The position numbers and the translations under genes were made by a program. The notes under the pieces were generated by a model, which saw nothing but the letters and a program-made list of their open reading frames with translations, ran no database searches and was not told the DNA's origin. From positions 1-20,245 of the forward strand of contig CALFLM010000081.1 in NCBI GenBank assembly GCA_937880075.1: DNA of 20,245 nucleotides, given 5' to 3'. Shown here piece by piece: positions 13,893 through 20,245 of this stretch. Every line of letters starts with the position of its first letter. The stretch's first letter is position 1. Source of the stretch: an uncultured Romboutsia sp. (GTDB lineage Bacteria > Bacillota > Clostridia > Peptostreptococcales > Peptostreptococcaceae).

Positions 13893-14672
13893 CTATTTTT
13901 TACTAGCTAAATAATTTATCCATTCATCTTGATCTGATAAAAATATATTTATATAATCTGAAAAATCTACTCTGGTAAGACTACTTGAATAATTCCATTC
14001 AAAATACTTAATATTTCTAAGAAACTTATAAAACTCTTCATTCTTAAGAAATTCAACAATTAAGCAATTCTTCCTTATAGCTCTTGCACTACTTGATTTA
14101 TTTTCAATAATATTTCTAACTACACCCAGTATAACATCAGTAAACTCTACACCTATTTCTTCATTCTTATGTTTATATTCAAACTTATTAATTTCAAAAT
14201 TAGTACCCCTGTATAAAGCTTGTCTATTCATTTCTTTGCATAGAGTTTCATGAAGTCCTATAGAGTCATACATAGTTGCATTTTCAACATATATATCCGC
14301 ATTTATATCTATACCTTTACCTTGATATCTTAGTAAGCCATACATAACTCTTTCTGGTATTTTACTGTATATCATATTATCAAGCTTTTGCTTATTCACG
14401 TTGCTAGGATAATCATATCTAATCATATTAAATTCACATAAAGATAAATATTTTGCAAAAACCTCAACTATCTCTTTATAAATTTTAGCCTCACTATTTC
14501 CTCCATTGTATTTAGTCCAGTGTAGTTCAAATTCTTCTTTTTTTAATCTTTCATTTAAAGCTACAATTTCTTTGCAGTTATACACCTTTTCAGGAATCAT
14601 TAAACTACCCATAGTTTTTACTGCATCATCATTTTTTCCACTTTCATCAAAAAATAAATTTACTTTTAACAT
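13893..14672 (-). CDS. DUF3800 domain protein
   Basis: A 259-residue soluble protein. It opens with NLFFDESG (residues 5-12), the hallmark DESG strand of DUF3800, a family with a predicted RNase H-like fold. Further acidic residues that could complete a metal site include Asp/Glu in VENATMYDS (about 155-165) and GVEFTDVILGVV, the typical late motif of the family with Asp near 185. The ATG at 14672 is preceded by AAAGGG; an upstream TTG includes that site and is less likely. The gene is divergent from a predicted two-hairpin RNA. Conserved RNA motifs near DUF3800 genes have been reported in comparative surveys, so the protein may act on or with such RNA. No function is proven. A deleted copy lies at 2502-2668. 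Confidence 0.8.
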   Translation of the reverse strand: MLKVNLFFDESGKNDDAVKTMGSLMIPEKVYNCKEIVALNERLKKEEFELHWTKYNGGNSEAKIYKEIVEVFAKYLSLCEFNMIRYDYPSNVNKQKLDNMIYSKIPERVMYGLLRYQGKGIDINADIYVENATMYDSIGLHETLCKEMNRQALYRGTNFEINKFEYKHKNEEIGVEFTDVILGVVRNIIENKSSSARAIRKNCLIVEFLKNEEFYKFLRNIKYFEWNYSSSLTRVDFSDYINIFLSDQDEWINYLASKK

Positions 14673-14694
14673 ATACAACCCTTTCAATATTTTA

Positions 14695-14724
14695 TTGACT
14701 TACGGGACGTTATTAATGTATTAT
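14695..14724 (+). promoter_or_regulatory. Sigma-A-type promoter of the twin-hairpin RNA
   Basis: TTGACT (14695-14700) and TATTAT (14719-14724) are separated by 18 bases on the plus strand (17 if GTATTA is used). It points away from the DUF3800 gene toward the hairpins. The hexamer region is also kept in the decayed copy at 2640-2668. Confidence 0.6.
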
Positions 14725-14730
14725 ATTAAT

Positions 14731-14904
14731 ATATCCATAAAAAATATGTATTAAAAAACATATTTTGAATATAATACATTAAAGAGGTTACTCTCATCGA
14801 ATTGACGATGACGGTATCTTTTTATCTAAAATAATTCTCATCGAATTGACGATGACGATTATTTTAACCGCAAATTCAAGCTCACATTTTATGTGAGCTT
14901 TTTT
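14731..14904 (+). ncRNA. Twin-hairpin small RNA divergent from the DUF3800 gene
   Basis: About 170 bases between a promoter and a strong terminator, with no ORF. Two hairpins share an identical 22-base head at 14792-14813 and 14836-14857, containing TCATCG-AATTGA-CGATGA (stem-loop-stem). Their lower stems differ in sequence but both still pair: AAAGAGGTTACT with GGTATCTTTTT in the first, and TAAAATAATT with GATTATTTTA in the second. Both place a C-C mismatch below the head. Such compensation argues strongly for a selected RNA structure. The first hairpin ends in T5 and could partly terminate. The start is estimated from the promoter. Confidence 0.65.
14878..14904 (+). terminator. Terminator of the twin-hairpin RNA
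   Basis: AAGCTCACAT (14878-14887) and ATGTGAGCTT (14891-14900) are perfect complements with a TTT loop and a T-run. This is one of the strongest terminators in the window, and no ORF precedes it on this strand. Confidence 0.88.
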
Positions 14905-14907
14905 ATT

Positions 14908-15085
14908 TTATCATATATATTCTACTATATTAGTGTTACCTTATCAATTTTTACTACAATTATAAAAAAAGTTTAAATAAAGTTTGTTTTAAACTTTTTT
15001 TCCTTTTTATCTATATTATCTACTTTTCTGTCTAGCATTGATATTAAGTCTTTTCTTCTTTTTCAAAGTTTTAAACATTTACTAC
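14908..15085 (-). pseudogene. Decayed duplicated segment, copy 1, with a broken minus-strand frame
   Basis: This stretch matches 19077-19247 over most of its length. On the minus strand both keep a coding-like frame: here KRRKDLISMLDRKVDNIDKK (stop at 14973-14975), and in the other copy KRRKDLISRKVDN followed by MDEKEKQNKF, a 9-base in-frame difference. Stops and frame changes break the upstream part. It seems to be what is left of a small gene whose other end is missing; I do not recognise it. Confidence 0.5.
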
Positions 15086-15355
15086 CATCCTTACATATTT
15101 AATCATAAATATAAAAATAGATACTAAAACTATAGCTAGTGCATAAACCAATCTATAACACATTGATATATATGAATCTCTGTCAAGATTAAATAAAATC
15201 TGAGCATTTAAGTTATATTCAGTTAAAAATATAGCTGAGCCAAAATAAAATAAAAATGGAAACACAATGACTAAATATTTATTTTTAATATAAATATAAA
15301 CTCCTAAAGCTAATGTTGCTCCACATATTGAAGTTAAAAATATTTTTAAAAACAT
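15071..15355 (-). CDS. Small membrane protein, possibly a truncated permease fragment
   Basis: A 94-residue frame with three hydrophobic segments at about 4-23, 28-47 and 66-86. No ribosome binding site precedes the ATG, and the frame is blocked by a stop seven codons upstream. The composition resembles the last segments of an ABC-2-type permease. Its last codons run into the duplicated decayed segment, where the copy at 19247 has GAA and this one TAA. It is therefore best read as a fragment that may or may not be translated. No function is claimed. Confidence 0.4.
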   Translation of the reverse strand: MFLKIFLTSICGATLALGVYIYIKNKYLVIVFPFLFYFGSAIFLTEYNLNAQILFNLDRDSYISMCYRLVYALAIVLVSIFIFMIKYVRMVVNV

Positions 15356-15586
15356 ATACTGTACTTGAGATTATTCAAAATTATATCAAAATGTTTTATT
15401 TGTTTCTAATAAATAATCTAAATCTTCAAAACTAACCCCTTTTAACTCATATTTTATTGAAATTTAACTTTTTATTTATTTTACCTATAATTTGGGGTAT
15501 ATTGTAAATATATAATTATAATTGACGATATTTATCTAAGCATAAAATGTTAATTAACCATTATTAAATTTAAGGAAGGTATTAAA

Positions 15587-15640
15587 GTGAAAAAAATATT
15601 TAATCAACAAAAAAATTGGGAGAGGTTATATGATAAGTAA
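15587..15640 (+). CDS. Possible 17-residue leader peptide before the phospholipase gene
   Basis: A GTG at 15587 follows AAGGAAGG and opens a 17-codon frame (reading MKKIFNQQKNWERLYDK). It ends at 15640, overlapping the phospholipase ATG at 15630 by 11 bases. The phospholipase ribosome binding site GGGAGAGG lies inside it. The arrangement would allow translational coupling. At this length chance cannot be excluded. Confidence 0.35.
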   Translation: MKKIFNQQKNWERLYDK

Positions 15641-17516
15641 AAAATTAAGAAAAATATCTATAGGGTTATTATCAATTATATTTGCATGTAATATCAATCC
15701 TTCATATGCAGTAAATAAAGATATGATGCGAACACCAGGAAAAAACTATAATGATGGATATTATTATTCACATGGAGTAAGTGAAAGTATTAGCAATAAT
15801 AAAAATTGGATGGCATTTATAGATGATAATAAAAATATAAGTGAACTATCTGTTCCTGGTACACATGATACTATGGCAAACTATGAATTAACTCATATGG
15901 TTAGAACTCAAGCTATGTCTTTAATGGGACAATTAAATTCTGGTGTTAGGTTTTTGGATATAAGATGTAATTACGATGATAATCAATTTAAAATTAATCA
16001 TGGGCCAATAGGGCTAAAATATAATTTTGATGATGTGTTAACTACTGTATCTAAGTTTTTAGATGAAAATCCTACAGAGTCAGTTTTTATGAGAATAAAA
16101 CAAGAAAATAGTAAATACTCAGATTATGAATTTGATAAAAAGTTAAAAGAATATGAGAGTAAATATTCTAAATATTTTTGGAAAAACACTAGTTATACAA
16201 ATAATCCTAAACTAGGTGATGTTAGAGGAAAAATAGTTGTATTTAATGATGTATTTGGATCTAGTGTAGGACTAGATTATAGAACTACAGATAAACAAGA
16301 CAATTATAGTTTAGACACTAATTGGAGTTTATATTATAAGTGGGAAGATATAAAAAATCATCTAAATAAGGCTAGAAATGGTAATAAAAATAAAATATAT
16401 ATAAACTATCTTAGTGCATCAGGTGGATCATTCCCTTATTTTGTAGCAAGTGGTCAATCATCACCAGAAATGTCTGCTCCAAGACTAGCTACTGGATTAG
16501 TTGGTCCAGCATATAATGGTTGGTATCCAGATTTTCCTAGAGGTCCATTAAATGATATCCTTTTTGAAGGAACAAATATACTTACTACTTCAAATATAAT
16601 GAACAATAAAGGAAGAGTTGGTATAATAGTAGCTGATTTTCCTGGAAGAGGATTGATAGATAGTATTATATCTAAAAATGATTTTGGTACTAATAATTAT
16701 ATAAGTATAGGTGGAGTTAATTATAGTGGTGATAAAAAAGTAGAAGGTTTAAGAGTAAATATTGATCATTCTAATAACTCTTTATTTTTAACTAATAGAA
16801 TTAATGAGCAAATACATGCTGGATTTGGTAACAATAAATACTTTAAACTAAGATTATTAGATAAAAATGAAAAAGAAAAGGCCTCTATTGAACTAATGGG
16901 TAATGATATTCCTTCAAATTCTAAATATGATAAGTTAAACTTTATGAAATTTGAAGTAGGGGATATTATTGAAATTTACCATGAAGAACCTTTTAGAGTA
17001 AATGTGAATAGCACTATTTCAGGAGAACAAGATAAAAATAATAAAATTCAAAAATATAAAATAACAAAAAATGGTTTAGAATTATTAAATGCTAATAATA
17101 CATTGGCTAATGGTGTGTACCAAATATTTCTTGGGCTAGATACAAATAGATGGTTAGCATCTAATCCATACTACTCTGGCTCAAATCAACCTGTAATGAC
17201 AACATCGCATTTTGGAGCAACGGATTCTAATTGGACTTTTGAATATAACAATTTAAAAAATGCTTATACAATAAAACATAATGCATCAAATGAATATGTA
17301 ACTCATAATGATAAAAAAATAATTGTAAACAATATACCAAATGATGATAGCTATTATTGGATACTTAAAAAACATAATGACGGAAAGTACTCAATTATAA
17401 ACTTAAAAACAGGGTTATGTTTTGATATACCAGGTGGAAATACATATAAAGACATAATTCCATATAAATATAATGCTAGTGAAAATCAAAAGTTTACTAT
17501 ACAAAAAAAGTTTTAA
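15630..17516 (+). CDS. Secreted phosphatidylinositol-specific phospholipase C with mucin-binding-like and ricin-type lectin domains
   Basis: A 628-residue exoenzyme. Residues 1-27 are a signal peptide (positive start, hydrophobic core, cut after SYA). Residues about 55-350 form a PI-PLC X domain: His79-Asp80 in SVPGTHD, Asp110 and Arg112 in FLDIRC, His124 in INHGP, and Asp336 in VADFPG correspond to the catalytic set of bacterial PI-PLC (two His, Arg, Asp). It would cleave phosphatidylinositol or GPI anchors outside the cell. Residues about 355-458 match a mucin/carbohydrate-binding module, with the telling GDIIEIYHEEPFRV. Residues about 493-628 look like a ricin-type beta-trefoil (NRWLAS, repeated GxYxI strands). 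It is about twice as long as the roughly 300-residue single-domain enzymes of Bacillus and Listeria. ATG at 15630 follows GGGAGAGG. A terminator closes the gene. Confidence 0.88.
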   Translation: MISKKLRKISIGLLSIIFACNINPSYAVNKDMMRTPGKNYNDGYYYSHGVSESISNNKNWMAFIDDNKNISELSVPGTHDTMANYELTHMVRTQAMSLMGQLNSGVRFLDIRCNYDDNQFKINHGPIGLKYNFDDVLTTVSKFLDENPTESVFMRIKQENSKYSDYEFDKKLKEYESKYSKYFWKNTSYTNNPKLGDVRGKIVVFNDVFGSSVGLDYRTTDKQDNYSLDTNWSLYYKWEDIKNHLNKARNGNKNKIYINYLSASGGSFPYFVASGQSSPEMSAPRLATGLVGPAYNGWYPDFPRGPLNDILFEGTNILTTSNIMNNKGRVGIIVADFPGRGLIDSIISKNDFGTNNYISIGGVNYSGDKKVEGLRVNIDHSNNSLFLTNRINEQIHAGFGNNKYFKLRLLDKNEKEKASIELMGNDIPSNSKYDKLNFMKFEVGDIIEIYHEEPFRVNVNSTISGEQDKNNKIQKYKITKNGLELLNANNTLANGVYQIFLGLDTNRWLASNPYYSGSNQPVMTTSHFGATDSNWTFEYNNLKNAYTIKHNASNEYVTHNDKKIIVNNIPNDDSYYWILKKHNDGKYSIINLKTGLCFDIPGGNTYKDIIPYKYNASENQKFTIQKKF

Positions 17517-17615
17517 AGAGAAAGAAATAATAAAGTTTTAACATAGTAAAGCGAAATGAACGAAGTGAATTTTTTATTTATATAAATTTTGCTATTATAG
17601 TACCTTAGTGTGTAA

Positions 17616-17656
17616 AAAAGCCATTAGAATCCATTTATTTGGATTTTAATGGCTTT
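17616..17656 (+). terminator. Terminator of the phospholipase gene
   Basis: AAGCCATTAGAATCC (17618-17632) pairs with GGATTTTAATGGCTT (17641-17655) with one mismatch. The downstream tail is only moderately T-rich. It lies 100 bases after the stop codon. Confidence 0.6.
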
Positions 17657-17991
17657 AACTTTATTTAGAATAAATAACTAGTCTCTAAAGTCAAATTTTA
17701 AGAATAATTAAGGTTTTCGACATAAAAATACAAAAAAATATTACAAAATATTACGAATTAGTGTAATGGATTGTAAGACAAATTTATTAAATATACAATA
17801 AATTTGTCTTACAATCTATTAAGAGCCAAACTTTTAGAATTTGAAAGGCGTAAAATTATAGGGCTAAGAATATTTTTATATAGAAAATATAATTAATGAG
17901 TTAGATTAAATTAAAACTTAATTATTATTAATAGATACATGGATGGTTGGAAAAGTACTATAAAATAATAAAATTTAAAAGGAGAAAATCT
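17657..17991. other. Intergenic region before the secreted protein gene
   Basis: No gene is visible. It holds the long inverted repeat at 17766-17819, a pair of TTAAG(A/G) hexamers at 17698-17713 with 10-base spacing (compare the ABC promoter), and a TTCGACA motif nearby that resembles half of a Spo0A box. None is strong enough to call a regulated promoter. Confidence 0.35.
17766..17819. repeat. 23-bp inverted repeat with 8-base loop
   Basis: Arms 17766-17788 and 17797-17819 are complementary except for one position. The core is GATTGTAAGACAAATTTATT. On the plus strand the odd pair is G-U, so a plus-strand RNA would keep the stem. No T-run follows, so it is not a simple terminator. It lies about 170 bases upstream of the secreted protein gene. 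Confidence 0.6.
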
Positions 17992-18708
17992 ATGATAAAA
18001 AAAGGTTTACTATGCACAAGTATTGCATCTGCTGTAATGTTAGGAACTTTATTTATTAGTAATGCCGATAACAATAAAAATTTAATACATAAGTATAACG
18101 AAGAAGTAAAATTATCTTTTGATAAAGTATTGAATTCTGAAGGTATAGAATTTGTTAAAGTAACATATGATAACGGCCAGTGGATTGAAATTTATAGAGA
18201 TATAGATAAGCTACTTGAAAGAGTTGATTTTTATGATAGTGATGGAACTCTTGTTACAAGAGATTTAACTACAGACGGAGGAATATCTATAACAACATTA
18301 GGAAATGATGAAGGAAATTACGTAGCTACTCGATTAATTCAACCAAAATCAGTAGCAAATGAAAATAGTAAATTACTTAAAAATTCAATGATTAACTCAT
18401 TTTTTACTACGGATGTAAAGAATGGATTAGAATTAGATTGGGAACGAGCTATTTTCCCAAATGATGAATTTTATAAATATACAAGCAAAGATGGCAATGT
18501 TTATATAGATAAAGAAACCAAAGAATTAGTAAAAAGAGAAATAGTATCTTCTGGTAAAGTAATTCAAACTATTGAATATGATAAAATTAATAATAAAAAC
18601 AATAATAGTTTAAGCGATATATTTAGTATTAATGCACCATTAAGTACTGAGAAATCTAGAAAATCTATTGATTTTAGTAATATAAAAGTAAAAGATTTTA
18701 ATGTTTAA
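17992..18708 (+). CDS. Secreted protein of unknown function
   Basis: A 238-residue protein with a signal peptide at residues 1-25 (MIKKG start, hydrophobic core, probable cut after SNA) and no lipobox. The mature part is hydrophilic, with repeated beta-strand-like segments such as GQWIEIYRDIDKLLERVDFYDSDG and YKYTSKDGNVYIDKETKELVKRE (each crosses a turn). This pattern of strands with Lys/Glu-rich turns recalls LolA-like or propeptide-like folds, but I cannot assign a family. ATG at 17992 follows AAAGGAG; an earlier TTG at 17947 has no ribosome binding site. It stands alone downstream of the phospholipase. A role at the cell surface is inferred only from the signal peptide. Confidence 0.7.
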   Translation: MIKKGLLCTSIASAVMLGTLFISNADNNKNLIHKYNEEVKLSFDKVLNSEGIEFVKVTYDNGQWIEIYRDIDKLLERVDFYDSDGTLVTRDLTTDGGISITTLGNDEGNYVATRLIQPKSVANENSKLLKNSMINSFFTTDVKNGLELDWERAIFPNDEFYKYTSKDGNVYIDKETKELVKREIVSSGKVIQTIEYDKINNKNNNSLSDIFSINAPLSTEKSRKSIDFSNIKVKDFNV

Positions 18709-18770
18709 GATGATAAATTTTACTTAAATGCTCCTAATCCATTAGGCTAAATATTTATGATTTAATTTAT

Positions 18771-18907
18771 TAATTAACTCGTTGTGCTAGTTGATTATAA
18801 TTATTGAAAATACTAGAGTTCAACAAACTATATTTTGATATTTAAAAAAATCTATACAGTAATTGCAATATGTTTAGTAAAATAACTAGCACAACAGATT
18901 AATTACA
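18771..18907. repeat. MITE-like element with terminal inverted repeats
   Basis: GTTGTGCTAGTT (18781-18792) and AACTAGCACAAC (18884-18895) are perfect inverted repeats about 90 bases apart. The pairing continues outward with TAATTAA on the left and TTAATTA on the right, after a 3-base interruption. No ORF lies inside. It looks like a short non-autonomous element of about 135 bp unrelated to the three-copy family. No target duplication can be read in such A+T-rich DNA. Confidence 0.45.
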
Positions 18908-18966
18908 TTAAGTATAATGCTTCTCAAAATAGATTAGATAAGTTTCGATATCTAGTCTATTTTTTA

Positions 18967-19079
18967 TTTTATATATGTTCTAATAATAATTCTACATTAT
19001 AAAATAAAAGTTATTGTTTATTGTAGTTTTAAACAATAACGTTACTTAATGAAGTATTTTAATTAAAACATATATATCA
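18967..19079. repeat. Palindromic MITE-like repeat, copy 3
   Basis: Ends match copies 1 and 2: ATATATGTTCTAATAATAAT on the left and ATTAAAACATATATAT on the right. The middle differs but again forms a hairpin, here a perfect one: GTTATTGTTTA with TAAACAATAAC. Conserved ends with a rebuilt inner stem suggest that the folded shape is what is kept. Confidence 0.6.
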
Positions 19080-19247
19080 TATATATTTTCTATATATATT
19101 ATTGTTGCCTATCAATTTTTACTACCATAAATAAAATTTGTTTTGTTTTTCCTTTTCATCCATATTATCTACTTTTCTTGATATTAAGTCCTTTCTTCTT
19201 TTTCAAAGTTTTCAACATTTACTGTCATCCTTTACATTATTTTTCAT
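19077..19247 (-). pseudogene. Decayed duplicated segment, copy 2, with a broken minus-strand gene
   Basis: Matches 14908-15085. On the minus strand an ATG at 19247 is preceded by GGAGAGTG and reads MKNNVKDD. Frame changes then join VNVENFEKEER and KDLISRKVDN, with a stop at 19122-19124. With two frameshifts this would be an acidic/basic N-terminal region of about 40 residues, so it may be the beginning of a lost gene. The preserved ribosome binding site and the long structured stretch directly upstream suggest that the RNA at 19250-19735 was once its leader. Confidence 0.45.
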
Positions 19248-19249
19248 AT

Positions 19250-19735
19250 CATACACTCTCCTTAAGATTGTTAAGTAGTATCAACTCTGTCCAAATAACT
19301 TTCTCTATTAAAACCTATTGACTTTAAATAACCTACTATGATAACCTCTTAGGACTCTTAAAAATGGACAGAGTTACCCTACAAACAAGTGTAGAGTAAC
19401 TCCCTAGATAACCCCTTGAGGCTCTACGCGTTACGACCGCGCAACGTTAGGACTAGCACAGTTAATAATACTCACACTTGCGATTTAACGCTAACCACCA
19501 ACACCCCGACAATGGTATGTATTCGAGTATCTCCACAAAGTGTTGCCACCCTATCCTCTTTGTATTTGTGGCGCGATATTGCCACTCTCTGCCCTTTTGT
19601 ATAGTGCTAGATATACATATATGCAGTTGGGATCTTCCCCCAAGTGTTTCGTCGGCATCCCCTGATCTCTGTCGAGCCGTTCGGTTCGCTCTAGGTCAAA
19701 CACTCTTCCTTATAAAACCTATCTTATATTTATTT
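19250..19735 (-). ncRNA. Large structured RNA candidate, probably minus strand
   Basis: Bases about 19380-19720 are clearly richer in G+C than anything around them and contain no credible gene. Many pairings can be seen: 19283-19293 with 19365-19375 (11 bp, perfect), 19391-19396 with 19422-19427, 19429-19435 with 19440-19446, 19568-19572 with 19581-19585, TTGGGG/TCCCAA near 19628-19644, and 19643-19649 with 19698-19704. Several stems need G-U pairs that exist only on the minus strand; one points the other way. The size and G+C islanding recall large bacterial RNAs such as ROOL, GOLLD or OLE, or a long leader. I cannot assign it to any of them. Confidence 0.45.
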
Positions 19736-19750
19736 TTTATTTATGGCATT

Positions 19751-19785
19751 AAAAAAAGCTACTCCCAACTTTTTGGAAATAGCTT
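19751..19785 (-). terminator. Terminator-like hairpin, minus strand
   Basis: On the minus strand AAGCTATTTCC (19775-19785) pairs with GGGAGTAGCTT (19756-19766), using two G-U pairs, and is followed by T-run 19751-19755. It separates the structured stretch below from the region above. The transcript it would end (starting somewhere above 19785) is not identified. Confidence 0.55.
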
Positions 19786-19889
19786 GTATATACTAATTTA
19801 ATCTTTTTGTTTAAAATGTTTAAAATATACTTGAAAAAATAATATAAAAACTATATACTATTTATATCAAATAAATAAACATTGACTAT

Positions 19890-20033
19890 TAACATTTTAT
19901 TTTGTGGTTGGCGCCACTTGATAAAGTGTTTATAGTTTGAAAGATTACTTGTACTACTCGACTACTGGTGATAGTTGGGTACGAATTTCCGATTAGGATT
20001 GGCGTCCGAAACGAAAACTTGTGATCTTTTTTT
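19890..20033 (+). ncRNA. Plus-strand non-coding RNA candidate ending in a U-run
   Basis: The segment stands out by base composition and folds on the plus strand: GTGG/CCAC (19904-19917) or alternatively CACTT-GATA-AAGTG (19915-19928), ACTCGACTA with TAGTTGGGT (19956-19964 with 19972-19980, 9 bp including two G-U pairs), and a closing stem AAAGATTAC with GTGATCTTT (19940-19948 with 20021-20029). T7 follows the closing stem. The G-U pairs would be mismatches on the other strand, which fixes the orientation. A TTGACT at 19883-19888 lies just upstream but has no clear -10. No family is recognised. Confidence 0.5.
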
Positions 20034-20245
20034 ATGTAATTTTTATATAAGATTATAATATACATTATTAAAAACTTTGTCAATAATAGTTTTTATTTCT
20101 TTGTCTGATTTTTCAAAATATATCAATCTCCAACATAAATCTTTGTTTACTCCTTAATTATGTAGATTATACTATAAATTTCTATTTAGAATATAGTAAT
20201 CGAACTTAATAATAAATGTACGTAATGTGTATCAAATCAACATTT
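20034..20245. other. A+T-rich end of window
   Basis: No gene, hairpin or repeat that I can support was found in the last 210 bases. Confidence 0.4.

Noticed and set aside
14792..14857. Type III toxin-antitoxin repeat RNA (ToxIN/CptIN-like)
   Set aside because: No toxin gene follows the repeats and terminator; the next frame downstream is a membrane fragment on the other strand. Kept only as an analogy.
17710..17722. Spo0A box upstream of the secreted protein gene
   Set aside because: TTCGACA matches only the core of the consensus and is far from the gene start. It is expected by chance and was not listed as a feature.
19250..19735. Group I or group II intron
   Set aside because: I found no domain V-like hairpin, no GUGYG start and no P7-type core by eye. 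A model search is needed to exclude it completely.
19416..19801. Two overlapping plus-strand open frames of 62 and 107 codons in the G+C-rich island
   Set aside because: No ribosome binding sites, Cys/Pro/His-rich composition unlike any neighbour, and they overlay strong RNA-type pairings. They are by-products of higher G+C content.

Overview
The window looks like part of a plasmid from a low-G+C Gram-positive anaerobe, probably a Clostridium or Peptostreptococcaceae relative. The evidence is the very A+T-rich sequence, strong GGAGG-type ribosome binding sites, a Rep_3-family initiator with a tandem iteron array, and clostridial-style secreted and sensory proteins. No tRNA, rRNA or chromosomal housekeeping gene was seen. 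The species cannot be fixed from this sequence alone.

Layout. 1-2440: an A+T-rich stretch with hairpins, then a minus-strand ECF sigma factor and its DUF4179 membrane anti-sigma partner, with a likely self-recognised ECF promoter. 2441-2840: a gene graveyard holding the tail of a lost gene, an internally deleted DUF3800 copy and the last part of an IS30 transposase. 2846-6524, all minus strand: a Fic protein with its own inhibitory helix, an unknown 126-residue protein, and a coupled pair (ABC-type ATPase plus TOPRIM-like protein) that resembles two-gene anti-phage systems. 6562-8150: the replication module, with rep on the minus strand, its promoter, and six 22-bp iterons that alternate between two forms. 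8148-13826: a three-gene ABC exporter, then a response regulator and sensor kinase. Each unit is preceded by a related palindromic repeat plus a conserved structured leader. TTAAGG direct repeats in the exporter promoter suggest control by the neighbouring regulator. 13853-14904: an intact DUF3800 gene, divergent from a short predicted RNA made of two hairpins with identical heads and covarying stems. 14908-15355: a decayed duplicated segment and a small membrane ORF. 15587-17656: a secreted PI-specific phospholipase C with mucin-binding-like and ricin-type lectin domains. 17766-18708: a long inverted repeat and a secreted protein of unknown function. 18771-20245: no convincing gene, but two MITE-like repeats, a second copy of the decayed segment, a G+C-richer and strongly structured stretch, and a probable plus-strand non-coding RNA.

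How it fits together: replication genes sit among accessory cargo for envelope stress sensing, probable defence or AMPylation, peptide or drug export, and host interaction. The least explained parts are the DUF3800-linked twin-hairpin RNA, the repeated structured leaders, and the two structured RNAs near the right end. All RNA calls rest on hand-found pairings, not on covariance searches.
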